Assembly: GCF_039545455.1 (NCBI RefSeq)
Contig: NZ_CP154467.1
Coordinates: 2,102,501 to 2,166,500, forward strand
Reading direction: 5' to 3'
Length of the DNA stretch: 64,000 bases
Origin: Brucella sp. BE17
GTDB taxonomy: Bacteria; Pseudomonadota; Alphaproteobacteria; Rhizobiales; Rhizobiaceae
Shown piece after piece: positions 35,536-44,636 of this stretch (position 1 is the first letter of the stretch; each line of letters starts with the position of its first letter). The notes beneath the pieces were generated by a model that saw nothing but the letters and a program-made list of their open reading frames with translations, did not search any database and was not told where the DNA came from. A program made the translations under genes and the position numbers.

Positions 35536-35680
35536 GCGGTGGGGTTCGTGAGTATAGTTCGTATAAAAACAGGCAGAGCTCTGATGGTTTTGCTAGCGTG
35601 GGGCTAGACCGCCATGAGCGCTGGACAGGCACCGCGCGATACCGATAGATAACTGTGGCCCGGTTATGGAAGGATCATGG

Positions 35681-36241
35681 ATGCAAATTCAGTCATGTTT
35701 TCGCGCGCGCGTGATGTTTGGATCGTTGCTGGTCTTTGCTCTCTCTGCCATGCCCACACTGGCTGAAACCGTTGCGCCTGAGGCGCCTGTTAACGAGTCT
35801 GAAAAGACGCCGCCGACCTTAACACAGCCCGCTCCTTCGGGAACCGGACCGCGACTGAACCAGCCGCCGCCTATAACCAATCAGGCAGAATGGAAAAATG
35901 CCGTTGCGCAGACCTTGAGACGCCGCGCTGCCCGTCTGACGCGAACGCCCGAACTGCGCGAACTGGACGGAGAATTCAAGGTCACGATCAGCTTTTCTCT
36001 GTCGCCTGAGGGAAATGCTTCTGAAGTGAAGATTGTTTCGAGCTCAGGTCAGCCGCTGGTCGATGCAGCAGCACAGAAAATCTTTGCTGATGAAATCAAA
36101 TTTCCGGCATTCACGCATGATATGAATAAAAGCGAGCCGATGAAACTGACGGCTCCGCTGCAATTCATGCTGGAAAAACCCGAGGCACCACCGGAACCGG
36201 CTGAACAACCCGCCGTGGATACGGCCCCGAAAGCCCCGTAA
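35681..36241 (+). CDS. Secreted TonB C-terminal-like protein
   Basis: A 186-residue protein with a cleavable signal peptide ending PTLA at residue 28, a Pro-rich linker and a C-terminal domain resembling the TonB fold (LRELDGEFKVTISFSLSPEG, VKIVSSSGQPLVDAAAQ). Real TonB has a membrane anchor; here a signal peptide replaces it, so energy transduction is doubtful. The tail is Pro/Ala/Glu rich. The ATG at 35681 has AGGA 8 nt upstream and is preferred to an ATG at 35666 lacking a site. It stands alone next to phhB. Confidence 0.72.
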   Translation: MQIQSCFRARVMFGSLLVFALSAMPTLAETVAPEAPVNESEKTPPTLTQPAPSGTGPRLNQPPPITNQAEWKNAVAQTLRRRAARLTRTPELRELDGEFKVTISFSLSPEGNASEVKIVSSSGQPLVDAAAQKIFADEIKFPAFTHDMNKSEPMKLTAPLQFMLEKPEAPPEPAEQPAVDTAPKAP

Positions 36242-36252
36242 CCTACAATTGT

Positions 36253-36543
36253 CTAAACAAGACTATTCATTTTGCGTGCCATCTTGATGTCGAGTTCGGT
36301 TATGCCCTTTTCGCTATGCGTGGAAAGGGTCACGTCGACGCGATTATAGACATTGAACCATTCGGGGTGATGGTCGAGCTTTTCGGCATAAAGCGCTGCT
36401 CGCGACATGAAGCCAAAGGCAGCGCTGAAATCCTTGAAGCGAAAACTTTTGGCTATCGCCTCGCGGTCTTCCACTTGACTCCAGCCGTCAAGCTCCGACA
36501 GTGCCTGTTCGATCTGCTCTTGTGTCAATCTGTTGCGTGTCAT
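36253..36543 (-). CDS. phhB: Pterin-4-alpha-carbinolamine dehydratase
   Basis: Recycles the pterin cofactor of phenylalanine hydroxylase and may have other roles (DCoH family). The 96-residue length is typical. The catalytic pattern is intact: His58-His59 in [16 protein letters not shown] and His76 in [17 protein letters not shown]. It faces the phosphatase gene across a short divergent promoter region. A decayed duplicate of its C-terminal half lies at 34640-34796. Confidence 0.93.
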   Translation of the reverse strand: MTRNRLTQEQIEQALSELDGWSQVEDREAIAKSFRFKDFSAAFGFMSRAALYAEKLDHHPEWFNVYNRVDVTLSTHSEKGITELDIKMARKMNSLV

Positions 36544-36598
36544 TGTCTTTCGCCTATGGTGATCACTTCAACCAACCCACAAAGCCTGCGAGAGTTCC

Positions 36599-37108
36599 GT
36601 GACCATCAAGCCTCCCACCAGCATTCTTTTCGTCTGTGCCGGCAATATATGCCGTTCTCCACTCGCCGAGGGTGTGATGGCCGATGTGCTTGAAAAGCGC
36701 AATGTGCAGGGTGTACCGATCGATTCGGCAGGCACCAATGGCTATCATACCGGCGAAGAGCCGGACGAGCGCTCGCTTATTGTCGCGGCAGATCACGGGC
36801 TTGATCTGTCCACGCAAAGCTGTCGGCAACTCAAAGCGGCTGATTTTACCCGCTTCGATCTGATCCTTGGCATGGATCGCTATAATATGCGCATGATCGC
36901 GGAGCGTCGGCCTCAGACTGTAACCAGTCGCATCGGCCTGTTCACTGAGATCGCGCAAGGCAAGGCGGTTGAAATCCCCGATCCCTATTATGGCGGCATC
37001 GAGGATTTTGAAAAAGTTTACCGGATGGTGCTTGCAGCTTCCAACGCATTGGCCGACCAGTTCTGGCCCGAACGGGAGATCAGAGGCCAGGCTTCCTCGA
37101 CAATATAA
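36599..37108 (+). CDS. Low-molecular-weight protein tyrosine phosphatase
   Basis: A cytosolic 169-residue phosphatase of the arsenate-reductase-like fold. The active-site loop VCAGNICRSP has Cys13 and Arg19, and the catalytic acid is Asp128 in IPDPYYGG. The start is a GTG at 36599 with GAGAG ahead. The last 91 nt overlap the end of thpR on the other strand. A broken copy of its 5' end lies at 35412-35535. A physiological substrate is not evident; family members act on proteins or small phosphates. Confidence 0.93.
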   Translation: MTIKPPTSILFVCAGNICRSPLAEGVMADVLEKRNVQGVPIDSAGTNGYHTGEEPDERSLIVAADHGLDLSTQSCRQLKAADFTRFDLILGMDRYNMRMIAERRPQTVTSRIGLFTEIAQGKAVEIPDPYYGGIEDFEKVYRMVLAASNALADQFWPEREIRGQASSTI

Positions 37109-37608
37109 GGACCGCCGCCGACGGAATCGCGTGATGACATAAGCACGAAACGCCCGACCTTGAAGGGCAGGGTAGCGAAATTTCCGCGCGAGGAGAGGTA
37201 ATGGACCACCTCTTCGATGCGGGGATTGCGGAGCCGGGCCAGCGTCACATGGGGGATGAATTTGCGCGGGTCGGCGGGAATTCCGAGCCGCTGGCAGATG
37301 CGTTCGATTTCGGCCTGAAGCGCGTTGAGTTCGGGAGAAGGCGCCACGCCCGCATAGATACTGTGCGGTTTTTTGGAGCCGAACGCATCGACGCCGGAGA
37401 GGTTGAGCGTGAATTCGGGACGCCGCACGCGGTCGAGCGCATGGGCAATTTCGTCGGCCACATGGCCTTCCACATCTCCGATAAAGCGCAGGGTTATGTG
37501 ATAGTTTTCGACATCGATCCAGCGTGCGCCGGGAAGTCCGCCGCGCAGAAGCGAGAGCGAAAGTGCGGCATCGCGCGGGATTTCGAGGGCAGTGAAAAGG
37601 CGCGGCAT
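37018..37608 (-). CDS. thpR: RNA 2',3'-cyclic phosphodiesterase (2H family)
   Basis: A 196-residue 2H phosphoesterase with the two HxT/S motifs: His37-Thr39 in YHITLRF and His120-Thr122 in PHVTLAR. ThpR/LigT opens 2',3'-cyclic phosphate ends in vitro and its in vivo role is unclear. Its 3' end overlaps the phosphatase gene by 91 nt, an unusually long convergent overlap, and the C-terminal 30 residues after the 2H core are encoded there, so they may be a recent extension. Confidence 0.9.
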   Translation of the reverse strand: MPRLFTALEIPRDAALSLSLLRGGLPGARWIDVENYHITLRFIGDVEGHVADEIAHALDRVRRPEFTLNLSGVDAFGSKKPHSIYAGVAPSPELNALQAEIERICQRLGIPADPRKFIPHVTLARLRNPRIEEVVHYLSSRGNFATLPFKVGRFVLMSSRDSVGGGPYIVEEAWPLISRSGQNWSANALEAASTIR

Positions 37609-37789
37609 AGGGCATCCTCCTCGAAGCGTTCCATATCAGAGCGCTATGCGCCTAAAGACGCATAATGGACACTCCAATACAGAGGGTCATTGCATCCTGA
37701 CGACCAGAATCAGTGCGATTCTGATCCATGCAGTGTCAGCGAATCATCGATTGAGTCTCGGGGCAAGCTGTTTGTTATCCGGCGCGACT

Positions 37790-38506
37790 TTAACCGCCGG
37801 ATCTCCCCGATTTTTGATGGTTCGCAATCGTTTTTTCAATCAGCGGTAGAAAATTGTTCACAATCGTTTCGATCCCCTTTTCGTTCGGATGCATTCCGTC
37901 TTCGAGCAAAAGTGCCTTGTTGGCGGCAACGCCTTCAAGGAAGAACGGATAGAGGGCGACGCCGTGTTTCTCAGCCAATTTTGGATAGATCGGATTGAAC
38001 TTTTCGGCGTAATCCTTGCCCATATTGGGCGGGGCCTGCATGCCAGCCAGAATGACGCCGATGTTGCGGCTTTTCAGCTTTGTCAGCATTTCATCAAGGT
38101 TTTGCTCGGTGATATCGGGTGAAATGCCGCGCAGCGCGTCATTGGCACCGAGTTCAAGAATGACGAGATCGGTGCCGTCAGGCACCGACCAATCGATGCG
38201 CGACAGGCCGCCGGTGGTGGTGTCGCCAGACACTCCCGCATTTTCGATGGAAACCGAAACCCCCTTGTCGTCGAGCGCTTTTTCAAGCTGCTGTGGAAAA
38301 GCGGCGTTGCCGGGAAGAAGATAGCCCGCCATAAGACTGTCGCCGAAACCGATGATTTTCGTCTGAGAAATCTGTTCGGTCGGCAGCGCCTCTTCAAGCC
38401 CGGTCGGCTCTTCCTGCGCATGAGCCGCGCTGAAGCCGAGAGCGAGAAAAGCTAGAATTGTCGCAAGAAACGACAGCTGCTTTGGAAATGAGAGTTTGAA
38501 ACGCAT
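37790..38506 (-). CDS. tesA: GDSL-type arylesterase/thioesterase I (TesA-like)
   Basis: A periplasmic SGNH hydrolase of 238 residues, signal peptide ending AAHA at residue 30. The four blocks are present: GFGDSLMAGY with nucleophile Ser57, the Gly in block II, GANDALRG with Asn122, and EDGMHPNEKG with Asp203-His206. It acts on acyl or aryl esters or thioesters; the substrate is unknown. An ATG at 38506 is preferred over a TTG at 38515. It is divergent from the YbbA-like gene, as is common for tesA and ybbAP. Confidence 0.9.
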   Translation of the reverse strand: MRFKLSFPKQLSFLATILAFLALGFSAAHAQEEPTGLEEALPTEQISQTKIIGFGDSLMAGYLLPGNAAFPQQLEKALDDKGVSVSIENAGVSGDTTTGGLSRIDWSVPDGTDLVILELGANDALRGISPDITEQNLDEMLTKLKSRNIGVILAGMQAPPNMGKDYAEKFNPIYPKLAEKHGVALYPFFLEGVAANKALLLEDGMHPNEKGIETIVNNFLPLIEKTIANHQKSGRSGG

Positions 38507-38637
38507 CGTTGGCAACCCATATTCCTGACATTACGATTTGGTCTTCAGGCTTGTGCCGTAAAACCTTTTTTCAATTACTTGCGCAAAACAAGTTCGATTT
38601 TGTGACGCGCTCCAAGCTTATATAGGAATAAAAAAGC

Positions 38638-39363
38638 GTGACGGAACAGGCGTTGAACCCGATTATCGAACTTGAAAATGTGCATCTGACACTGGGACAG
38701 GCAGCGTCGCTCGTTCATGTGCTCAAGGGCGTGTCGCTCCATATCGCGCAAGGCCAGTCGGTTGGCATTGTCGGGCCGTCGGGTTCGGGCAAGTCCACAC
38801 TCTTGATGGTTCTGGCGGGCTTGGAGCATATCGATAACGGAATTGTGAAGATCGCGGGCGAGACGATCAGTGCCATGAGCGAGGATCAGGCTGCCGGTTT
38901 TCGCGGCGCCAATATCGGTATCGTGTTCCAGTCCTTTCACCTCATCCCCAATATGACGGCGCTGGAAAATGTCGCTGTGCCACTTGAACTTGCCGGACGC
39001 AAGGATGCGTTTGCGGTGGCAGAGCGTGAATTGCACGTGGTCGGGCTTGGTGAGCGGCTCACGCATTATCCATCCGAATTGTCGGGCGGCGAGCAGCAGC
39101 GCGTGGCGATTGCGCGTGCTTTGGCACCGTCGCCGAAAATTCTCATCGCCGACGAGCCGACCGGCAATCTTGATACCACGACCGGACGCCAGATTGCCGA
39201 TCTGCTGTTTACAAAACAGCGCGAAAATGGCCTGACGATGGTTCTGGTCACCCATGACCCCGCATTGGCTGCGCGTTGCGATGTGGAAATCCCGGTGCGT
39301 TCGGGCCGGATCGAAGAGCCGGCAATGGATGCTGCTTTGGAAAAAGCGGCGGTCCGCGCATGA
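38638..39363 (+). CDS. ABC transporter ATP-binding protein (YbbA-like)
   Basis: A 241-residue ATPase with Walker A GPSGSGKST at residues 46-54, signature LSGGEQQRV, and Walker B LIADEPTGNLD. It is of the LolD/MacB-type class that pairs with FtsX-like permeases. The start is a GTG at 38638 with AGGA 9 nt upstream. The stop overlaps the permease ATG by four bases. Together with TesA, divergent, it matches the ybbA-ybbP-tesA neighbourhood. Function inferred: envelope lipid or protein release. Confidence 0.9.
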   Translation: MTEQALNPIIELENVHLTLGQAASLVHVLKGVSLHIAQGQSVGIVGPSGSGKSTLLMVLAGLEHIDNGIVKIAGETISAMSEDQAAGFRGANIGIVFQSFHLIPNMTALENVAVPLELAGRKDAFAVAERELHVVGLGERLTHYPSELSGGEQQRVAIARALAPSPKILIADEPTGNLDTTTGRQIADLLFTKQRENGLTMVLVTHDPALAARCDVEIPVRSGRIEEPAMDAALEKAAVRA

Positions 39364-41909
39364 ATTCTAGGACATCGGTCTCGCTCGCCCTTCGTTTTGC
39401 GCTGCGCGAAATGCGCGGTGGCTTGTCGGGCTTCTACATCTTTCTGGCCTGTATCGCGCTTGGTGTGGCGGCGATTGGCGGCGTCAATTCGGTGGCGCGT
39501 TCGGTAAGCACCGGCATTGCGGCACAAGGCCAGAGCATTTTGGGCGGCGATGTGAGTTTTGCGCTCAATCAGCGTGAAGCCACAGCGGATGAACGCGGTT
39601 TTATTGAAAAGCAGGGCCGGATGGCTGAAAGCGCCACCATGCGCTCTATGGCGCGCCTGCCCGATGGATCCGACCAGTCGCTGGTGGAAGTCAAGGCTGT
39701 GGATGCGGCCTATCCGCTTTATGGCGAATTGAAGCTAGCGCCTGAACTGCCGCTTCAGGCGGTGATGGCCGATCAAAACGGCGTCTATGGCGCTGCTGTC
39801 AGTCAGGACTTTTTAAACCGCATGGGGCTTTCCATCGGCGCAAAAGTGCTGCTGGGGTCAGCTACGTTTAAAGTACGCGCACTGATCCAGAGCGAACCCG
39901 ACCTTCTGTCATCGGGGTTTAATTTCGCGCCGCGCTTTCTGGTGTCTCTTGAGGGACTACGCGCTTCCGGGTTGATCCAGCCCGGAAGCCTCGTTGATCA
40001 TATTTACAAGATCGCATTGCCCGATGGTGCACCTGACAGTGCCATTGCGCAATTGCGCCGTGAGGCAGCAAGCGATTTCCCCGATGCGGGCTGGAATATC
40101 CGCTCGCGGTCCAATGCAGCACCCGCGTTGAGCGCCAATATCGAGCGTTTTTCGCAATTCCTTACTCTTGTGGGGCTCACGGCGCTGATCGTCGGGGGTG
40201 TCGGGGTGGCAAATGCCGTGCGCGCTTATCTCGATGGAAAACGCGGGGTGATCGCCACCTTCAAATCGCTTGGTGCACCGGCACGCTTTGCGGTGCTGGT
40301 CTATCTGGTGCAGATCATGGTCATCGGCGTGATCGGCATTGCCATCGGGCTGTTGCTGGCGGCAACCATTCCTTATCTTGCGGGTGCTGTGCTCGCCAAT
40401 TATCTGCCGGTCGCCGCAGGCGGCGGCTTCTTCCCTGATGCGCTGGCGCTTGCAGCCGTCTTCGGCCTCATCACCACGCTGGCCTTCGCGATCATTCCGC
40501 TGGGCCGTGCACGCGATATTCCTGCAACCGCATTGTTTCGCGAGCAGGGATTTGAGCAGCGTGGTTTACCGCCTCTGCTTTATCTCGCTCTTGCCGTACT
40601 GCTGATTGCAGCCCTTGCAGGGCTCGCGCTTTATGTCGCCTATGACCGTCGCGTGGCTGCGATTTTCATCATCGCATCGATTGCAGCCTTCGGTGTGCTG
40701 CGCATTGTCGCGGATGGGATCCGCTGGCTGGCGCGCCGCAGCCCTCGCGTGCGCTCGACGTCGCTCCGGCTGGCGCTTGGCAATATCCATCGCCCCGGTG
40801 CATTGACGCCTTCCGTTGTGCTCTCGCTGGGTCTTGGCTTGACGCTCATGGTGGCAATTGCGCTGATCGATGGCAATCTGCGCCGACAGGTGACGGAAAA
40901 CATCCCCGAACAGGCGCCTGATTTCTTCTTTGTCGATATTCAGAACCGCGATATCGGTGATTTCAGAAAACTTATCACCGGTATTGTGCCGGACGGCAAG
41001 CTCACCTCCGGCCCTATGCTGCGCGGACGCATTACCGCGTTCAACGGCAACAATGTCCGCGACATGAATATTCCGCAGGAAGCGGCGTGGGTGTTGCGCG
41101 GCGACCGTGGTATTACCTTCTCCGATACGGTTCCCGATAATTCGACCTTGAGCGAAGGTGAATGGTGGCCCGCTGATTATAGTGGTGAACCGCTGGTCTC
41201 GTTTGCCGAGCGTGAAGCCCGCGATCTGGGCCTCAAGATCGGGGATGCCGTCACCGTCAATGTGCTTGGTCGCAGCATTACTGCGAAGATCGCAAGTTTT
41301 CGACAGGTGCAATGGGAAACGCTGGCGATGAATTTCGTCATGGTGTTTTCGCCCAATACTTTTGCCGGTGCGCCAACAACATGGCTTGCAACGCTGACCA
41401 TGCCCGATGATGAGAAAAACCTTGCGCCCAATATACTACGTGAAGTGACAAAGACATGGCCTGCGGTAACGACCGTCAGCGTGACCGATGCGCTTGATGT
41501 GGCTAATAATCTGATCGGGCAACTGGCAACGGCCATCCGTGCCGCCGCTTCCATCGCGCTTGCCGCCTCGGTTCTGGTGCTGGGCGGTGCGCTTGCCGCT
41601 GGCAACCGCGCCCGGGTGCATGATGCCGTGGTACTCAAAACGCTAGGCGCCACCCGCTCAACGCTGATTTCCGCTTATGTGCTGGAATATATGCTGCTTG
41701 GTGTGGTGACAGCCCTTTTTGCGCTGGTGGCAGGCAGTATTGCGGGCTGGTATGTGATTGTTGAAGTCATGAAGCTCAAAGCACAGTTTCTGCCTGATGT
41801 CGCCGTCATGACGCTTGGTGTTGCGCTCGTGCTGACCATTGGTTTCGGCCTTGCCGGAACATGGCGGGTGCTGGGGCAGAAACCGGCAACTGTGCTGCGC
41901 ACATTGTGA
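39360..41909 (+). CDS. ABC transporter permease (YbbP-like, FtsX family)
   Basis: An 849-residue inner-membrane permease with two FtsX-type halves. The N-terminal helix (about residues 20-45) is followed by a large periplasmic domain, three helices at about 270-400, further membrane segments at 430-500, a second periplasmic domain and C-terminal helices. The GVANAVRAYLDGKRGVIATFKSLGAP motif marks the coupling region. It is coupled to the ATP-binding gene through ATGA. The substrate is unknown. The gene ends without a clear terminator. Confidence 0.9.
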   Translation: MNSRTSVSLALRFALREMRGGLSGFYIFLACIALGVAAIGGVNSVARSVSTGIAAQGQSILGGDVSFALNQREATADERGFIEKQGRMAESATMRSMARLPDGSDQSLVEVKAVDAAYPLYGELKLAPELPLQAVMADQNGVYGAAVSQDFLNRMGLSIGAKVLLGSATFKVRALIQSEPDLLSSGFNFAPRFLVSLEGLRASGLIQPGSLVDHIYKIALPDGAPDSAIAQLRREAASDFPDAGWNIRSRSNAAPALSANIERFSQFLTLVGLTALIVGGVGVANAVRAYLDGKRGVIATFKSLGAPARFAVLVYLVQIMVIGVIGIAIGLLLAATIPYLAGAVLANYLPVAAGGGFFPDALALAAVFGLITTLAFAIIPLGRARDIPATALFREQGFEQRGLPPLLYLALAVLLIAALAGLALYVAYDRRVAAIFIIASIAAFGVLRIVADGIRWLARRSPRVRSTSLRLALGNIHRPGALTPSVVLSLGLGLTLMVAIALIDGNLRRQVTENIPEQAPDFFFVDIQNRDIGDFRKLITGIVPDGKLTSGPMLRGRITAFNGNNVRDMNIPQEAAWVLRGDRGITFSDTVPDNSTLSEGEWWPADYSGEPLVSFAEREARDLGLKIGDAVTVNVLGRSITAKIASFRQVQWETLAMNFVMVFSPNTFAGAPTTWLATLTMPDDEKNLAPNILREVTKTWPAVTTVSVTDALDVANNLIGQLATAIRAAASIALAASVLVLGGALAAGNRARVHDAVVLKTLGATRSTLISAYVLEYMLLGVVTALFALVAGSIAGWYVIVEVMKLKAQFLPDVAVMTLGVALVLTIGFGLAGTWRVLGQKPATVLRTL

Positions 41910-42164
41910 AAGATTTGTAATGATCAGCATGGCCCAATGCTAAGTCCTTGGATCGCATGGCATTTGCGCCGGATTTTTCTGCCGTCCATGGTGGTATTTT
42001 TTACAACTGGCCCTTGTGCGAAAGCGCCAAAATCCCCATAATGTCACGCAGGCATGCTGGGGTCCCGCCAGCGGCGCCTGGAGGCAATCCGGATTTCGGG
42101 CTTTTTGGGCTTGATTTGGGTATGCACCGACACCGGACGGGACAAGGCAAGAGGATTTTAAGTC

Positions 42165-42947
42165 ATGGCTGACTTTCGTAACATTCAGGCGCAGCAGAGG
42201 CCGGTAGGCGGCGCTCGCGCTGACGCAACCATCGATCAAGGACTGCGCAGCTATATGCTGGGCGTCTATAATATGATGGCAATCGGTCTGGTCGTCACAG
42301 GCCTTGCTGCATTCGCTTTCGCATCGCTTGCGACCACGACCGATCAGGCACTCGCTGTTGCGCAGCTTGGCAACGGCAAACTGCTGACGGCATTTGGTGC
42401 TGCTATCTACACTTCGCCGCTACGCTGGGTGATCATGCTCGCGCCGCTGGCAGCTGTATTCTTCCTCAGCTTCCGCATTCAGAACCTTTCGGTTGCAACC
42501 GCGAATATGGTGTTTTGGGCCTATGCGGGTCTGGTCGGACTGTCGCTGTCGTCGGTCTTCCTCATCTACACCTCGTCGAGCATCGTGCAGACCTTCTTTG
42601 TGACCGCTGCCTCGTTCGGCGCATTGTCGCTCTATGGCTACACGACGAAGCGTGACCTCTCCGGGATGGGTTCTTTCCTGATGATGGGCCTGTTCGGTCT
42701 GATCATCGCCTCGGTCGTCAATATCTTCCTTGCTTCCTCCGCATTGCAGTTTGCAGTTTCGGCAATCGGTGTGCTGATCTTCGCAGGCCTTACCGCCTAC
42801 GATACGCAGTCGATCAAGGAAATGTATTACGAAGGCGATTCGTCGGATGCTTATGGCCGCAAGGTCGTGATGGGCGCACTGCGTCTCTACCTCGACTTCA
42901 TCAACATGTTCATGTTCCTGCTGCAGTTCCTGGGCAACCGCGAATAG
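42165..42947 (+). CDS. Bax inhibitor-1/YccA family membrane protein
   Basis: A 260-residue protein with seven predicted membrane helices and a charged N-terminus, of the BI-1/YccA (TMBIM) family. Family features include the N-terminal YMLGVYNMMAIGLVVTG, the central NMVFWAYAGLVGLSLSS and the C-terminal TAYDTQSIKEMYYEGDSSD, where conserved acidic residues lie. Related proteins modulate the FtsH protease or Ca2+ leak; the role here is unknown. AAGAGGATTTTAAGTC precedes the ATG. A perfect terminator follows. Confidence 0.92.
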   Translation: MADFRNIQAQQRPVGGARADATIDQGLRSYMLGVYNMMAIGLVVTGLAAFAFASLATTTDQALAVAQLGNGKLLTAFGAAIYTSPLRWVIMLAPLAAVFFLSFRIQNLSVATANMVFWAYAGLVGLSLSSVFLIYTSSSIVQTFFVTAASFGALSLYGYTTKRDLSGMGSFLMMGLFGLIIASVVNIFLASSALQFAVSAIGVLIFAGLTAYDTQSIKEMYYEGDSSDAYGRKVVMGALRLYLDFINMFMFLLQFLGNRE

Positions 42948-42968
42948 CGCTCGGCAACGGCATCAAAC

Positions 42969-42999
42969 AAAGGGCAGCGGAAACGCTGCCCTTTTTGCT
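42969..42999 (+). terminator. Terminator after the BI-1 gene
   Basis: Perfect stem AAAGGGCAGCG/CGCTGCCCTTT with a GAAA loop, then T5. It is 22 nt after the stop. Confidence 0.9.
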
Positions 43000-43059
43000 T
43001 TTACAAAATGCTGTTTCGGGCGCATGGTGCTTCGCATCAATCCCTCCGGAATTTATTCA

Positions 43060-43602
43060 ATGCCGCTTATTCGTGACTTTCAATTGGCCGACCTCGAGGC
43101 CATTACCGCCATTTATGCTCATGCTGTTCTGAACGAGGGCGGCTCGTACGAATTAGAAGCGCCATCAGATGCGGAGATGGGGCACCGTTTTGCGGCCCTG
43201 CGAGAGCAGGGGTTTCCAATTCTCGTGGCCGAAGAAGATGGTCAGGTGTTGGGTTATGCCTATGCGGGCTATTTCCGTCTTCGGCCTGCCTTTCGCTGGC
43301 TTGCAGAAGATTCGATCTATATCTCGCCCTCCGCAAAGGGCCAGGGCATTGGCAAGCTCTTGCTGCGAGCACTGATCGCCCGCATGACGGCGCTTGGCTT
43401 TAGGCAATTGCTGGCGGTTATCGGCGACGGTGAGCGTAATATCGGCTCCGTAAAGCTCCATGAAAGCCTTGGCTTCTCCCATAGCGGCCAGATCGAAGGC
43501 TCCGGCTTCAAGCATGGGCGCTGGCTTGATACAGTCCTCATGCAATTGTCGCTCAATGGTGGACGCTCATCCCTGCCGGATGCCCCGCCGCTCAACTCCT
43601 GA
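43060..43602 (+). CDS. GNAT N-acetyltransferase (phosphinothricin acetyltransferase-like)
   Basis: A 180-residue GNAT enzyme starting MPLIRDFQLADLEAITAIYA. The acetyl-CoA site is visible in SIYISPSAKGQGIGKLLLRALI, and the C-terminal SVKLHESLGFSHSGQIEGSGFKHGRWLDTVLMQ matches the phosphinothricin/methionine-sulfone acetyltransferase class. The acceptor amine is unknown. The ATG at 43060 has CCGGAATT upstream and is preferred to an in-frame ATG at 43024. It converges with DUF2794. Confidence 0.88.
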   Translation: MPLIRDFQLADLEAITAIYAHAVLNEGGSYELEAPSDAEMGHRFAALREQGFPILVAEEDGQVLGYAYAGYFRLRPAFRWLAEDSIYISPSAKGQGIGKLLLRALIARMTALGFRQLLAVIGDGERNIGSVKLHESLGFSHSGQIEGSGFKHGRWLDTVLMQLSLNGGRSSLPDAPPLNS

Positions 43603-43607
43603 TGTGA

Positions 43608-44021
43608 TCAGTTGTCAATCAGCTTCAGGCTCTTATCAAACACGCGCAACACGCGCTCCAGCTCATGGCCGCGCTTCATGATCAGACCGCTTGCGGCGAT
43701 CACCGAATAGGCCCCCTGTTTCTGTGCAAGTTTGGGGTTCTTTTCGATGCGAAACAGCGGCACCTCGCTTGTGCGTCGAAAGACCGAAAATACGGCCCGG
43801 TCACTTAAAAGGTCGATAGCATAATCGCGCCAGACACCCGAGGCGACCATGCGGCCATAGATGTTGAGGATTTTTCCCAGTTCATGGCGATCGAAGCTGA
43901 CGGTGGGTGCTGGGGGTGGTGCGGCGGGGGCTTTCGCTGCATTCAATGTGATGACGTTTGGTGAAACAGAACGGTGCGAAGGCTGTGACGGTTCTTCTTT
44001 AGCGGCGTTGGAACTGCTCAT
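43608..44021 (-). CDS. DUF2794 domain protein
   Basis: A 137-residue protein with a Pro/Ala-rich N-terminus and the DUF2794 core (FDRHELGKILNIYGRMVASGVWRDYAIDLL, AVFSVFRRTSEVPLFRIEKNP). AAGGAAGCAC precedes the ATG at 44021. The family is widespread in Alphaproteobacteria and its function is unknown to me. It has no membrane segments or cysteines. Confidence 0.85.
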   Translation of the reverse strand: MSSSNAAKEEPSQPSHRSVSPNVITLNAAKAPAAPPPAPTVSFDRHELGKILNIYGRMVASGVWRDYAIDLLSDRAVFSVFRRTSEVPLFRIEKNPKLAQKQGAYSVIAASGLIMKRGHELERVLRVFDKSLKLIDN

Positions 44022-44636
44022 GTGCTTCCTTTCGCTTCACTGTCCGATCACTTCATTGGATAAACCTGCACTCGCGGTAAAACCGGAGCGTCTTATTCCA
44101 ATGTTCGGCCTATGACATTAGGATGATGCTTCTGTGAAGGAAATTCAAGAACCAAGCCGAATATCGTAGAAGGCAGAGTCAGATCGGGCGCGAAGATGTG
44201 CCTGAAAACAATATCTTAAAGGTCATTTGCAAAAATAACATCTTCAGCGCTTCATATCTGTAAACCAATTTAGAATTAACGGTATAAATTATTCTAATTT
44301 CTATCAAAATAAGAAATGAATTTGCATTTATCCGGTTTATATTCGCTCTAAATGCAGCCATAGATTTAATTTCGAGCAATTATTTGCGTATTAGCTGGTA
44401 ACGAAATAAGAATGGCTGTTTGCAATGGTGATTGGAGGACACATTTTCGCCTCGCCTGGTTCGCATTGCAGCCCGATTATAACGTCAGCATCGCCGTGTT
44501 GCCTGAGACGGTTCGGTTCGGGTATGTCCGACCCCAAGCCCCCCGCCCAAAGGACTGCCTGAACCGAACCAACTCCTGACCGAACCGCAGCACGATTAAT
44601 TCCCTGAGAATATTCTGGCAGCCTTGATGACGTGAC
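44022..44636. other. Long intergenic region with an inverted repeat
   Basis: No credible gene. 44180-44400 is AT-rich. At 44510-44570 a perfect 10-bp stem GGTTCGGTTC/GAACCGAACC (44510-44519 with 44561-44570) encloses a 41-nt C-rich loop. This could be a regulatory RNA or a folded leader. It lies 67 nt past the minus-strand DUF1223 stop and could also act there. Confidence 0.4.
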
